A stretch of DNA of 64,000 bases from an uncultured Acetatifactor sp. (GTDB taxonomy: Bacteria; Bacillota; Clostridia; Lachnospirales; Lachnospiraceae), in assembly GCA_947581865.1 (NCBI GenBank), contig CANPWA010000010.1, forward strand, positions 21,326-85,325, written 5' to 3'. A program made the translations under genes and the position numbers. Below, one piece after another: positions 17,701 to 25,978 of this stretch. The notes below the pieces were generated by a model. The model had not been told where the DNA came from and did no database searches. It saw only the letters and a list, made by a program, of their open reading frames with translations. Position 1 is the first letter of the stretch, and each line of letters begins with the position of its first letter.

Positions 17701-18321
17701 TCTCTCTAACGGCGCCACCTGCTTTTCCAGCTCGGCGAGAATATCCGTGATGCGCACCAGGTTCTGCTGTTCGTTCTCCAGCTTCTGCTGGGCGGCTGCC
17801 TTGCGGCGCTTAAATTTCACGATACCCGCAGCCTCGTCAAAAAGCTCCCTGCGCTCCTCGGGCTTTCCGCTCAGGATCCTGTCGATCTGTCCCTGACCGA
17901 TGATGGAATACCCTTCTTTGCCGATACCGGTGTCGTAGAACAGCTCATTTACATCCTTGAGCCGGCAGGGGCTTCCGTTTAAAAGATATTCGCTTTCCCC
18001 GGAACGGTAGATCCGCCTTGCCACGGTGACCTCCTCGAAGTCGACGGCAAGCTGATGGTCAGAATTGTCCAGCGTGATCGCCACATAGGCGTAACTTAAG
18101 GCTTTTCTGGTCTCCGTGCCCGAGAAGATGACATCCTGCATGCTGGCGCCCCGAAGCTGCCTGACACGCTGTTCACCCAGCACCCAGCGCACGGCGTCCG
18201 CCACATTGCTCTTTCCGCTGCCGTTGGGTCCCACAATGCCTGTGATACCGTTATGAAACTGAAACACTATTTTGTTGGCAAAAGACTTAAAGCCATGTAC
18301 TTCAATGCTTTTTAAATACAT
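14761..18321 (-). CDS. smc: chromosome segregation protein SMC
   Basis: 1186 residues, normal for bacterial SMC. The N-terminal head has Walker A GIVGPNGSGKSNVADAVRWV. Two long coiled coils (about 170-500 and 680-1010) flank a hinge (about 520-660, with GGNIQNIVTDDEDTAKKMI). The C-terminal head has the signature LSGGEKALTAIALLFAIQ and Walker B PFCLLDEIEAALDD. SMC with ScpA/ScpB organises and segregates the chromosome. Its start overlaps the end of rnc by 10 bases, which couples their translation. Confidence 0.97.
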   Translation of the reverse strand: MYLKSIEVHGFKSFANKIVFQFHNGITGIVGPNGSGKSNVADAVRWVLGEQRVRQLRGASMQDVIFSGTETRKALSYAYVAITLDNSDHQLAVDFEEVTVARRIYRSGESEYLLNGSPCRLKDVNELFYDTGIGKEGYSIIGQGQIDRILSGKPEERRELFDEAAGIVKFKRRKAAAQQKLENEQQNLVRITDILAELEKQVAPLERQAEKAKIYLKKKEQLKTLDVNVFLLENRRIREQLEELEQKCGIAGQDLQETTGEYEHIKEEYERVQGELETLEQAIEAARSNLTDTGLLRGRLEGEINVLKEQINSARGSGEHLNNRKSALQEEIELRSREKQGILQEKQEIDSQVQELSGTAADVRAALEKIQGEIEELNGRIEEGKNVIIGELNQRATIKSQMGRFDTMMEQVNIRRAELNSKLLRAKSDEAARQERLKQLETTFEEITAEIGRMNGREAEVNLQLGDIRVHLTDLDAKLRETQAAYHMEQSKLEALTNLTERYEGYGGSVKKVMEQKEREKGIIGVVADIIKVDKKYETAIETALGGNIQNIVTDDEDTAKKMIQYLKQNRLGRATFLPLTSITSPQEFKNPESLKEKGVIGMADELVEIEEKYRNVARAMLGRIVVVDNVDNAVKIARKYDYGIRMVTLEGELLVPGGAISGGAFKNNSNLLGRRREIDELEKNVRKLLALVDDTNQKIADTKAGRNKLRMELESLKADIQRKSIEQNTARLNIAQARERMEEEMEGTQSLRQEEQDIETRIREIQSDKESIRRELADSEQLEKTTQEQILLFQRQVEEKREQESEAAVQVAEWDLKVEKMLQTQSFQQTNVERINGEMERYQAELYEILQALEDNARAVEEKQNNIAEIQKTISASHEAQTESERKLKDDIERREELTASQKNFFKSREELSQRMAALDKEVYRLNAQKEKLEETVTAQINYMWNEYEITLSDASSMRDETLINLTVMKRDVAELRDQIKRLGDVNVNAIEDYKNLMERYTFLKTQHDDLVEAEKTLEGIIEELDTAMRRQFTEKFADITREFDKVFKELFGGGKGTLELMEDEDILEAGIRIIAQPPGKKLQNMMQLSGGEKALTAIALLFAIQNLKPSPFCLLDEIEAALDDSNVGRFAKYLHKLTQNTQFIVITHRRGTMEQVDRLYGITMQEKGVSTLVSVNLIDKELED

Positions 18322-19016
18322 ATTCCCTGTTCCTTCAAAGAAAGCAATGCCTCATAGGCTGCCTGCTGCTCCGCAGCTTTCTTTGTCCTTCCTAAGCCCC
18401 TCCCGAGACTTTTGTCTTCCATGATGACTTCCACCGCAAAAGTCTTGTCGTGCTCCGGGCCGCTCTCCTCTATCAGTTCATAGTGAAATTCCTTTTTGAA
18501 CTCTTTCTGAATCAATTCCTGAAGCTTGCTCTTGCTGTCATAAAAGAGCTGTTTGTCCTCCAGATCGGAAAGGATGAACCGATGGATAAATTTTTTTGCA
18601 GGTTCCATGCCGCCGTCCAAATAGATGGCGCCGATCACCGCCTCCATGACATCGGCGATAATACTTGACCTGTCCCTTCCGCCGGTGAGCTCCTCACCCT
18701 TTCCCAGCCGCATAAACTGCCCCAGCCCCAGGTCCCTTGCACAGAGGGCAAGCGCAGACTCGCACACCATGGATGCGCGTATCCTGGTCAGTTCTCCCTC
18801 AGGCTGTTCGCTGTACGCGTGAAACAAAAATTCACTGGAAACCAGTTCCAGCACCGCATCCCCCAGAAATTCCAGCCGCTCATAATGTCCCGTGCGGTTG
18901 ATCTTCTGTTCGTTGGTAAAGGAACTGTGCGTGAGTGCCTGTCTGAGCAGACCCTCATCTGTAAAATGATAATCTATGTATTTCTGCAGTATACGGATGT
19001 CCTTCTCCTCCCGCAT
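18312..19016 (-). CDS. rnc: ribonuclease III
   Basis: 234 residues. The catalytic endonuclease domain is residues 1-155 with ERLEFLGDAVLELV as signature and ADVMEAVIGAIYLDGG as second metal-binding block. A double-stranded RNA-binding domain follows (SKLQELIQKEFKKEF... GRTKKAAEQQAAYEALL). It processes rRNA precursors and other double-stranded RNA. The ATG is preceded by GGGAGA. Overlap with smc and proximity to acpP are typical of Firmicutes. Confidence 0.97.
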   Translation of the reverse strand: MREEKDIRILQKYIDYHFTDEGLLRQALTHSSFTNEQKINRTGHYERLEFLGDAVLELVSSEFLFHAYSEQPEGELTRIRASMVCESALALCARDLGLGQFMRLGKGEELTGGRDRSSIIADVMEAVIGAIYLDGGMEPAKKFIHRFILSDLEDKQLFYDSKSKLQELIQKEFKKEFHYELIEESGPEHDKTFAVEVIMEDKSLGRGLGRTKKAAEQQAAYEALLSLKEQGICI

Positions 19017-19072
19017 AATCTCCCGGCCCTTCCTGTCATATCATGCTGCTGCGATAACTCTTGTATAGATAT

Positions 19073-19100
19073 AAAAAAGAATGTGCCTGCGGCACATTCT
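19073..19100 (-). terminator. intrinsic terminator after acpP
   Basis: Ten-bp perfect stem (19091-19100 with 19079-19087, loop of three) followed on the minus strand by six T residues (19078 down to 19073). It lies 65 bases past the acpP stop and before the rnc start. Confidence 0.85.
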
Positions 19101-19163
19101 CGCACCGGGCGCGCACCGCACAAGCGGCATTCCCACGGACGCGCCCAGCAATCATTCTCTCTC

Positions 19164-19394
19164 TTAATTCAAAGCGCCTTTGATCAGCTCAACCGCTTCC
19201 TCAACCGTTGAGATCTTCTCCGCCTTCTCGGCAGGGATCTCAATGTCAAACTCCTCCTCGATTCCCATGATGATCTGAAAGACATCCAAAGAATCTGCCC
19301 CCAGATCGTCCATAAAGGTAGTCTCCGGTGTGATCTCCTCAGGATCCACATTCAACACTTCTGCAATCACTTTTTTCAGCTTTTCAAATTCCAT
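19164..19394 (-). CDS. acpP: acyl carrier protein
   Basis: 76 residues. The phosphopantetheine attachment serine is in [21 protein letters not shown]. Acidic, helical and of normal length, it carries acyl chains in fatty acid synthesis and supplies PlsX. The gene lies 70 bases downstream of plsX in the common plsX-acpP-rnc order. GAAAGGAT-like ribosome site precedes the ATG. Confidence 0.97.
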   Translation of the reverse strand: MEFEKLKKVIAEVLNVDPEEITPETTFMDDLGADSLDVFQIIMGIEEEFDIEIPAEKAEKISTVEEAVELIKGALN

Positions 19395-19466
19395 CTTTCA
19401 ATCCTTCTTTCTTGAGAATTTACTTTTTGTTTATCCTGTGCATTTGCAGGCTCATCCGTTTTCCGA

Positions 19467-20477
19467 TCAGTCCCGGGGAGTGATCTTCTCACGGATTTTT
19501 TCATTGATATGCTGTTCCTTGAAGGTCAGGCATTGGAGCACGGAGTTTCTGATCTCCACCGCCTTACTGCTTCCATGAGTCTTTACCACCAGCCCGTTCA
19601 GCCCCAGCAGGGGAGCTCCTCCATACTGTTCGGTGTCAAAACTCTTCAGGGTATTTTTGAGCGCCGGCTTCACCAAAAGCGCCCCGATCTTGCTGCGCAG
19701 GGAAGTCATCATACCGCCCTTGACCTTTTGGATCAGGACACCGCCTACCCCCTCGTACATCTTGAGGATCACATTGCCCACAAACGCTTCGCAGACCACC
19801 ACATCCGCCACGCCGGCAGGGATATCCCGCGCCTCCACGCTGCCGATGAAATGGATCTCCGGGCAATTTTTCAACAGAGGGAAGGTCTCCTTCACCAGAG
19901 CATTTCCTTTCTCCTCCTCGGCGCCGATATTGACGATTCCCACTCTCGGGTTTGGGATCCCCATGACATTTTCCATATAGATGCTGCCCATCTTGGCAAA
20001 CTGCAGCAGATGGGAAGGTCTCGCATCCACGTTGGCGCCGCAGTCGATCAAAAGGGCAACTCCGTCCGCCGTGGGAATGAGCGGAGCAAGGGGCGGTCTC
20101 TCCACACCCTTGATACGTCCCACGATCACCTGTCCGCCCACCAGCACTGCGCCGGTGCTTCCTGCGGAAACAAAAGCATCGCAGACGCCATCCTTAACCA
20201 TATACATTGCCTTCACAATGGAGGAATCTTTCTTTTTCCTGATTGCCATCACCGGAGGCTCCGCCATCTCAATGACCTCTCCGGCATGTACGATCTCCAC
20301 CTGTTCGGGATTATAAGTGTACTTTTTGAGCTCCTCTGCCACCAGAGGCTCCTTCCCTACCAAAAATACTTTGATTCGCTTATCTTCGTTGACGGCTTCC
20401 ACTGCACCCTTCACGATCTCACCGGGGGCATTGTCACCACCCATGGCATCCACTGCCACGTTCACCATATCGGACAT
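19467..20477 (-). CDS. plsX: phosphate acyltransferase PlsX
   Basis: 336 residues, beginning VNVAVDAMGGDNAPGEIVKGA, the PlsX signature. Other conserved blocks are FVSAGSTGAVLVGG, PLAPLIPT and GGAPLLGLNG. It converts acyl-ACP and phosphate into acyl-phosphate, the first step of phosphatidic acid synthesis with PlsY. It has its own promoter just upstream and is separated from rpmF by a terminator. Confidence 0.97.
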   Translation of the reverse strand: MSDMVNVAVDAMGGDNAPGEIVKGAVEAVNEDKRIKVFLVGKEPLVAEELKKYTYNPEQVEIVHAGEVIEMAEPPVMAIRKKKDSSIVKAMYMVKDGVCDAFVSAGSTGAVLVGGQVIVGRIKGVERPPLAPLIPTADGVALLIDCGANVDARPSHLLQFAKMGSIYMENVMGIPNPRVGIVNIGAEEEKGNALVKETFPLLKNCPEIHFIGSVEARDIPAGVADVVVCEAFVGNVILKMYEGVGGVLIQKVKGGMMTSLRSKIGALLVKPALKNTLKSFDTEQYGGAPLLGLNGLVVKTHGSSKAVEIRNSVLQCLTFKEQHINEKIREKITPRD

Positions 20478-20528
20478 TTTATCATCCTCTCCATATTATA
20501 TGAAAGCAATTCTCCACACTCTTTTTCT

Positions 20529-20557
20529 ACTATACTAAACAGCATGGTAAAAATCAA
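20529..20557 (-). promoter_or_regulatory. plsX promoter
   Basis: TTGATT (20552-20557), 17-base spacer and TATAGT (20529-20534) on the minus strand, 52 bases upstream of the plsX ATG. No obvious FapR-type operator was seen. Confidence 0.65.
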
Positions 20558-20564
20558 GTAAAAA

Positions 20565-20608
20565 AGCAAAAAACAAAAGAAGTCCCTGTCTGCCGCCAGA
20601 CAAGGACT
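20565..20608 (-). terminator. intrinsic terminator after rpmF
   Basis: A 12-bp stem (20597-20608 with 20581-20592, one G-U pair, loop 20593-20596) followed on the minus strand by a T-rich tail (TCTTTTGTTTTTTGC). It ends the yceD-rpmF transcript. Confidence 0.85.
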
Positions 20609-20646
20609 CCTCTAACACTTCACGGTCCATCCGTCATTCTCCGCGA

Positions 20647-20826
20647 TCAATCCACAGAAATGACCTGCTTCTTATTGTAGGAACCACAGTTCTTGCAAAC
20701 TCTGTGAGGCACTGTCAGCGCACCGCACTTGCTGCACTTTACCAGCGTGGGAGCAGACATCTTCCAGTTTGCTCTCCTCTTGTCTCTCCTACTCTTGGAA
20801 GATTTATTCTTGGGACAAATAGACAT
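20647..20826 (-). CDS. rpmF: 50S ribosomal protein L32, zinc-binding form
   Basis: 59 residues from MSICPKNKSSKSRRDKRRAN. The zinc ribbon is CSKC (residues 31-34) and CKNC (44-47), so this is the C+ form of L32. The ATG is at 20824-20826 with GGAGG seven bases upstream. It sits two bases after yceD and before plsX, the usual neighbourhood. Confidence 0.96.
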   Translation of the reverse strand: MSICPKNKSSKSRRDKRRANWKMSAPTLVKCSKCGALTVPHRVCKNCGSYNKKQVISVD

Positions 20827-20828
20827 TG

Positions 20829-21359
20829 TTACACCTCCTTACTCGCATTAAAAATATCTTTTATTGCCGCCATGCGGGGGTCGGGTACGAAGGTGTCGCA
20901 TCCACATTCCCTCTCGTTTCGATTCTGTCCGCAGACCGGGCAAACGCCTTTACAGTCCTCTCTGCACAAAATCTTCACAGGCCAGTTTACAATAATTTCA
21001 TCATGCACCAAAGCTTCTACATCCAGTTGATAGCCTTCCATAAAGCTCCGGCTCTCCTCATCGCTGTCAGGATCCTCCGCGGCTGTCTCCGGAGAGATGA
21101 CCGTCCTGTCAAAAGAAAGCTCCAAGCTAACCGGCACATCCGCAAGACATCTGTCACAGACAGCGGAAAACTCCAGTCTGCAGTTCCCCTCTATCCTCGC
21201 CCTGCCCTCGCCGATATTGGCGGCAGTCATGACCACCGGAGTTTTCTCTGTGATCTCAAAAGTTCTCTGTCTGTCTGAAAACTCTGTCATCTCCAGAGGA
21301 ATCTCTTTCTTCATGACTCTGCCTTCGGAAGTTAACACATCAGATAAATTAACTAACAT
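20829..21359 (-). CDS. YceD family protein (DUF177)
   Basis: About 176 residues. C-terminal half has the DUF177 features: CDRCLADVPVSLELSFDRTV, DVEALVHDEIIVNWPVKILC, and the cysteines of CREDCKGVCPVCGQNRN. In E. coli and plants, members help 23S rRNA metabolism; the link with rpmF is conserved. The start at 21357-21359 (MLVNLSDVL) has GGGAG five bases upstream. A longer frame upstream overlaps the promoter and is not used. Confidence 0.9.
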   Translation of the reverse strand: MLVNLSDVLTSEGRVMKKEIPLEMTEFSDRQRTFEITEKTPVVMTAANIGEGRARIEGNCRLEFSAVCDRCLADVPVSLELSFDRTVISPETAAEDPDSDEESRSFMEGYQLDVEALVHDEIIVNWPVKILCREDCKGVCPVCGQNRNERECGCDTFVPDPRMAAIKDIFNASKEV

Positions 21360-21430
21360 AGCGACTCCCGTGCACAATGCTGCACAATCCGTTTGATACA
21401 CCGCATTGCTGTGTTTTTGCACACTGGTTT

Positions 21431-21459
21431 ATTATACATACAGCCATAAAGTTTGTCAA
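21431..21459 (-). promoter_or_regulatory. consensus promoter of yceD-rpmF
   Basis: TTGACA (21454-21459), 17-base spacer, TATAAT (21431-21436) on the minus strand, about 70 bases before the yceD ATG. Fully consensus, as expected for a ribosomal protein gene. Confidence 0.88.
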
Positions 21460-21492
21460 TACCGGATTTACAAATTTCCGACAGGAAATTTC

Positions 21493-22299
21493 TTATGCCT
21501 CTGCCACCGCATCCTTCATACTCTTTACATATTGATAGAGTTCCTCTGCCGCCTGGGCGCCGTGTCTGGCAATAATCTTCACAATGGCACTGCCCACGAT
21601 GGCCCCGTCGGACAACGATGCCATCTCTTTCGCCTGCCCGGGCGTGCTGATGCCGAAGCCGATGGCGCAGGGAGTGTCCGTCACCCGGCGGATCTGCTCC
21701 ACCATCGCTCCCAGGTCTGTCGTGATCTCGCTGCGGACCCCGGTAACGCCCATGGAACTCACCACATAGATAAAGCCGTGGGCGCCTTCGGCGATACTGC
21801 GGATGCGCTCCTCGGAGGTGGGGGCGATCATGGAGATCAGATGGACATTGTGCGCCGCCGCGGGCTCCTCCACCTCCTCCTTTTCCTCATAGGGAAGATC
21901 CGGGATGATGATGGCTCCCACCCCCAGCTCCTCACACTTTGCAAAGAAGCGGTCATAGCCGTAATGGAACACCGGATTCAGATAGGTCATGAACGCCAGG
22001 GGCAGCCGGGAAGTCTCCCGGACTCTCCGCACGATCTCGAACACGCCGTCTGTGGTCATGCCGTTTTTCAAAGCCCGGATATTGGCGTCCTGAATGACCA
22101 CGCCCTCCGCCGTGGGGTCGGAGAAGGGGAGGCCGATCTCGATCAGATCCGCGCCCGCCCGCTCCATCTCAAGAATGAATTTCACCGTGCTGTCCGCGTC
22201 CGGATCCCCCGCCGTGAGAAATCCGATGAACGCCTTTTTGTTGGGCGTGTCAAACACCCCATCCACGGAATTTTTTACTTTCTTTTGTATCTCAGTCAT
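21493..22299 (-). CDS. trpA: tryptophan synthase alpha chain
   Basis: About 268 residues from [16 protein letters not shown]. Conserved blocks are [33 protein letters not shown] and [15 protein letters not shown]. The catalytic Glu is in [11 protein letters not shown]. It cleaves indole-3-glycerol phosphate and channels indole to TrpB. Its ATG (22297-22299) overlaps the trpB stop by eight bases, with GGGGGGTGG upstream, a coupling that balances the two subunits. It is the last gene of the trp operon. A small inverted repeat (21472-21491) follows. Confidence 0.96.
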   Translation of the reverse strand: MTEIQKKVKNSVDGVFDTPNKKAFIGFLTAGDPDADSTVKFILEMERAGADLIEIGLPFSDPTAEGVVIQDANIRALKNGMTTDGVFEIVRRVRETSRLPLAFMTYLNPVFHYGYDRFFAKCEELGVGAIIIPDLPYEEKEEVEEPAAAHNVHLISMIAPTSEERIRSIAEGAHGFIYVVSSMGVTGVRSEITTDLGAMVEQIRRVTDTPCAIGFGISTPGQAKEMASLSDGAIVGSAIVKIIARHGAQAAEELYQYVKSMKDAVAEA

Positions 22300-23476
22300 G
22301 GATATCCACCCCCCTGTATCTGGCGATCGCCGCCACGTCCTTGTCTCCCCGGCCGGACACACAGATGATGATGCTCTGATCCGTCCGGTAATTCTTCGCG
22401 ATCTTCAACACATGCGCCACCGCATGGGCGCTCTCAATGGCACAGATGATGCCCTCCGTGCGCGCCAGATATTCAAAAGCCTCCACCGCCTCGTCGTCGG
22501 TGACGGGCACATACTGCGCCCTGCCCGTGTCATGGAGATGGGCATGCTCCGGCCCGATGCCGGGATAATCCAGCCCTGCGGAGATGGAATACACCGGGGC
22601 GATCTGCCCGTACTCGTCCTGGCAGAAATAGGATTTCATTCCGTGGAACACTCCCAGCGTTCCCGTGGCAATGGTGGCCGCCGTAAACGCGGTGTCCACT
22701 CCCTTTCCGGCGGCTTCGCATCCGATCAGCTCCACGCCCTCATCGGGAATGAAATTGTAAAAGGCGCCCATGGCATTGCTGCCGCCGCCCACACAGGCCA
22801 CCACCGCGGCGGGAAGCTTTCCCTCCGCCGCGAGGATCTGCTCCCTCGCCTCTCGGCTGATGACGCTCTGGAAGTCCCGCACGATCATGGGAAAGGGATG
22901 GGGTCCCATCACGGAGCCGAGACAGTAATGGGTGTCGCTGACCCGGTTGGTCCACTCCCTCATGGTCTCGTTTACCGCGTCCTTCAGTGTCATGGTGCCG
23001 CTGGTGACGGGATGCACCTTGGCTCCTAAAAGCTCCATGCGGTATACATTGAGCGCCTGACGGTCCGTATCCTCCTTGCCCATGAAGATCTCGCACTCCA
23101 TTCCCAGAAGCGCCGCCGCCGTCGCCGTCGCCACGCCGTGCTGCCCCGCTCCGGTCTCCGCGATCAGACGGGTCTTGCCCATCTTCTTCGCGAGCAGCGC
23201 CTGTCCCAGCACATTGTTGATCTTGTGGGATCCGGTGTGGTTTAAATCCTCCCGCTTCAGATAGATCTTTGCGCCTCCCAGATCCTTGGTCATCTTCTCC
23301 GCGTAATAGAGAAGCGAGGGTCTGCCCGCGTACTCTTTAAAAAGTTTATTTAACTCCGCCACAAATCCGGGGTCATTTTTATAGTGTTCATAGGCCTCCT
23401 CCAGACGGATCAGCTCATTCATCAGCGTCTCCGAAATGTACTGCCCGCCGTGTATGCCGTAACGTCCTCTACTCAT
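22292..23476 (-). CDS. trpB: tryptophan synthase beta chain
   Basis: About 394 residues from [19 protein letters not shown]. The PLP lysine is in [14 protein letters not shown], and the phosphate-binding loop is [10 protein letters not shown]. It condenses indole with serine to tryptophan. The start with AGGA nine bases upstream is preferred to a start seven codons earlier. It follows trpC by 33 bases: no trpF gene intervenes, which is unusual for a full trp operon. Confidence 0.96.
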   Translation of the reverse strand: MSRGRYGIHGGQYISETLMNELIRLEEAYEHYKNDPGFVAELNKLFKEYAGRPSLLYYAEKMTKDLGGAKIYLKREDLNHTGSHKINNVLGQALLAKKMGKTRLIAETGAGQHGVATATAAALLGMECEIFMGKEDTDRQALNVYRMELLGAKVHPVTSGTMTLKDAVNETMREWTNRVSDTHYCLGSVMGPHPFPMIVRDFQSVISREAREQILAAEGKLPAAVVACVGGGSNAMGAFYNFIPDEGVELIGCEAAGKGVDTAFTAATIATGTLGVFHGMKSYFCQDEYGQIAPVYSISAGLDYPGIGPEHAHLHDTGRAQYVPVTDDEAVEAFEYLARTEGIICAIESAHAVAHVLKIAKNYRTDQSIIICVSGRGDKDVAAIARYRGVDIHD

Positions 23477-23509
23477 GATCTGTTTCCTTTCTCCCATTTG
23501 ATTCTCGTC

Positions 23510-24301
23510 TTATCTTCCCGCCAGCTCTTTCAGCATCCCCGCCTTGTCGGCGCAGCGCATGAACGTCTCCCCGATCAACACCGCGTCCGTTCCGTTTGCC
23601 TCGAGTCTTGCAATGTCGGCCCGGGTCTTCATCCCGCTCTCGGAGACGAACAAAATCTGCGGCGGCGCCAGTTCCCTCAGCCGGACGGAATTGTCGATAT
23701 CCACGGTAAAATCCTTCAGATTGCGGTTATTCACCCCGACGATCCCCGCTCCCGCCTTCAGCGCCGTCTCCATCTCCGCCTCATCGTGCGCCTCCACCAG
23801 CGCGGACAGACCCAGTTCCCGGGCAAGCCCCACATACTCGGAAAGCTGCATGGGCGAGAGGATGGCACAGATCAGAAGCGCCGCGTCCGCACCCATCCGC
23901 TTCGCCTCATAAAGCATATATTCATCCACCGTAAAATCTTTTCTCAAAAGCGGGATCCGCACTTTCTGCCGTATGGCCTTCAGATACGCATCGCTTCCCT
24001 GGAAATAATAAGGCTCCGTCAGGACCGAGATGGCGTCCGCCCCGGCCGTTTCATATTCCCGGGCGATCTCCTCATAGGGAAAATGCTGCGCGATAATGCC
24101 CTTGGAGGGGGAAGCCTTTTTCACCTCGCAGATAAAGCTCATGCCTTCCTTTCTCAGCGCCTCCTCAAATAAAAAGGGATGCCCGTCTACTCTGTGCAGG
24201 GGCAGCTGCCGCACCTGCGCTTTCAGCTCCTCCAGGGGAAGTCTGTCCTTTTGGGCGGCGATCCGCTCCTTTGTCTTTGCCGCGATCTCCTCTAAAATCA
24301 T
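23510..24301 (-). CDS. trpC: indole-3-glycerol phosphate synthase
   Basis: About 263 residues from MILEEIAAKTKERIAAQK. Conserved blocks are FICEVKKASPSKGII, LRKDFTVDEYMLYEAKRMGADAALLI and GVNNRNLKDFTVD. It closes the indole ring. The length is that of a single TrpC, not a TrpC-TrpF fusion. GGAG lies five bases before the ATG; trpGD ends nine bases upstream. Confidence 0.95.
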   Translation of the reverse strand: MILEEIAAKTKERIAAQKDRLPLEELKAQVRQLPLHRVDGHPFLFEEALRKEGMSFICEVKKASPSKGIIAQHFPYEEIAREYETAGADAISVLTEPYYFQGSDAYLKAIRQKVRIPLLRKDFTVDEYMLYEAKRMGADAALLICAILSPMQLSEYVGLARELGLSALVEAHDEAEMETALKAGAGIVGVNNRNLKDFTVDIDNSVRLRELAPPQILFVSESGMKTRADIARLEANGTDAVLIGETFMRCADKAGMLKELAGR

Positions 24302-24310
24302 ACGCACTCC

Positions 24311-25939
24311 TTATTTGTTTGTCAATTCCACGAATTTTTCCAGCTGCGCCATCGCCTTCCCGCTGTCGATGGTCTCCGCCGCGAGCTTTACGCCCTCCGC
24401 GATGCTGGACGCTCTGCCAGCCACATAGAGAGCGGCTCCGGCATTCATCAGAACGGTATCCCGCTTCGGCCCTTTCTCACCCCGCAGGATCGCCCTGGTG
24501 ATCTCCGCATTCTCCTGGGGCGTACCTCCCTTCAGCTCCTCCTTGGAACAGCGGGACAGCCCCATCTCCTCGGGGGTGATCACATATTTTTTCAGGCTGC
24601 CGTTCTCCAGCTCGCACACGCTGGTGGGCCCTGCGGCGGAGATCTCATCCATCCGCTCCTGTCCGTACACCACCAGCGCTTTCTTCACGCCCAGCCCCGC
24701 AAGCACCTTCGCCATGGTCTCCAGAAGCGCCTCGTCATATACGCCCAGCACATAATAAGAGGGAAATGCCGGATTGGCCAGCGGTCCCAGGATATTGAAG
24801 ATCGTGCGGATGCCAAGCTCCTTGCGGATGGGTCCCACATATTTCATCGCCGTGTGATACTTCTGGGCAAAGAGGAAACAGATGCCGATCTCCTCCACTG
24901 CCGCCTTGCTCACTTCGGGCTCCGCGCCGATATTGACCCCCAGCGCCTCCAGGCAGTCCGCCGCGCCGGATCTGGAGCTTGCCGCCCGGTTCCCGTGTTT
25001 GGTCACGGGCACTCCTGCCGCGGAGATGACCAGGGCCGCCGTAGTGGAGATATTAAAGGAATTGGAGCCGTCTCCCCCGGTGCCCACGATCTCCAGGGAT
25101 TCCACATCCGCGTGCAGGCGTGTCGCATGAGCCCTCATCTCCTCCGCGGATCCGGTGATCTCCTCGATCGTCTCTCCCTTCATGGTCAGGGCTGTCAGAT
25201 AGGCGCTCTTTTGCACATCGCTCGCCTCTCCGCTCATGATCTCATCCATGACCGCCTTTGCCGCCTCGTACCCGATGTCCTCTTTGTTGCTCAGTTTGAT
25301 GATTGCCTCTTTGATCATATTCTTACTCCCTTTCTGTGATAATATTTTTGAATGATCCGGCTCCTGCCGTCCCGCTCCCTTCAGAAAATTTTCCATGATC
25401 TTTTTCCCTCCGGGCGTCAGCACCGACTCCGGATGAAACTGTACGCCATAGACCGGATACTCCCGGTGTTCCACCGCCATCACCTCGCCGTCCGCCGTGC
25501 GGGCCGTGATCTTCAAACAGCCCGGCATACTGCCCGGTTCTGCCGCCAGCGAGTGGTAGCGCGCCACCGTCATATGATCTTCCATATCCCGAAACAGCGC
25601 GCTCTCATTGTCCAGCGCAGCCACAGACTGTTTGCCGTGCATCAGCTCCTTTGCATAGGTGATCGTCGCCCCGAAGACCTCGCAGATCGCCTGATGCCCC
25701 AGACAGATTCCCAGTATGGGGATCTTCCCGGCAAAGTGCCGTATCACGTCCTCACAGATCCCCGCATCCCCGGGTCTGCCCGGACCGGGGGAAAGAATGA
25801 TGTGGCTGGGAGAAAGCGCCTCGATCTCGGGAATCCCCATCTCATCATTCCGGATCACTCTGACGTCCGGATCGACGGAACCCACAAGCTGATATACATT
25901 GTAGGAAAAGCTGTCATAGTTATCGATCAAAAGAATCAT
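24311..25939 (-). CDS. trpGD: fused anthranilate synthase glutaminase / anthranilate phosphoribosyltransferase
   Basis: 542 residues in one frame. Residues 1-195 are a class I glutamine amidotransferase (MILLIDNYDSFSYNV, nucleophile in GICLGHQAI, His-Glu in GVQFHPESVLTPGG). After a short linker, residues 208-542 are TrpD (IVGTGGDGSNSFNIST, TKHGNRAASSRSGAADCLEALG, TIFNILGPLANP). The first half feeds ammonia to TrpE and the second adds PRPP to anthranilate. TrpG-TrpD fusions occur in several bacteria including enterobacteria. No break or internal stop is seen between the halves. Confidence 0.95.
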   Translation of the reverse strand: MILLIDNYDSFSYNVYQLVGSVDPDVRVIRNDEMGIPEIEALSPSHIILSPGPGRPGDAGICEDVIRHFAGKIPILGICLGHQAICEVFGATITYAKELMHGKQSVAALDNESALFRDMEDHMTVARYHSLAAEPGSMPGCLKITARTADGEVMAVEHREYPVYGVQFHPESVLTPGGKKIMENFLKGAGRQEPDHSKILSQKGSKNMIKEAIIKLSNKEDIGYEAAKAVMDEIMSGEASDVQKSAYLTALTMKGETIEEITGSAEEMRAHATRLHADVESLEIVGTGGDGSNSFNISTTAALVISAAGVPVTKHGNRAASSRSGAADCLEALGVNIGAEPEVSKAAVEEIGICFLFAQKYHTAMKYVGPIRKELGIRTIFNILGPLANPAFPSYYVLGVYDEALLETMAKVLAGLGVKKALVVYGQERMDEISAAGPTSVCELENGSLKKYVITPEEMGLSRCSKEELKGGTPQENAEITRAILRGEKGPKRDTVLMNAGAALYVAGRASSIAEGVKLAAETIDSGKAMAQLEKFVELTNK

Positions 25940-25978
25940 AACTTTCCTCCACCTTTCTGATCATTTTCTCTGTCATCT

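Noticed and set aside
19509..20561. 350-codon plus-strand frame opposite plsX
   Set aside because: PlsX motifs and a promoter support the minus strand; the frame has no domain.
21472..21491. 8-bp inverted repeat after trpA as a terminator
   Set aside because: No T-run follows and the stem is AT-rich, so I do not call it a terminator.
24311..25939. Possible separate trpG and trpD genes
   Set aside because: One continuous frame covers both domains, with no stop or internal break, so it is annotated as a fusion; an internal start before the TrpD half cannot be fully excluded.
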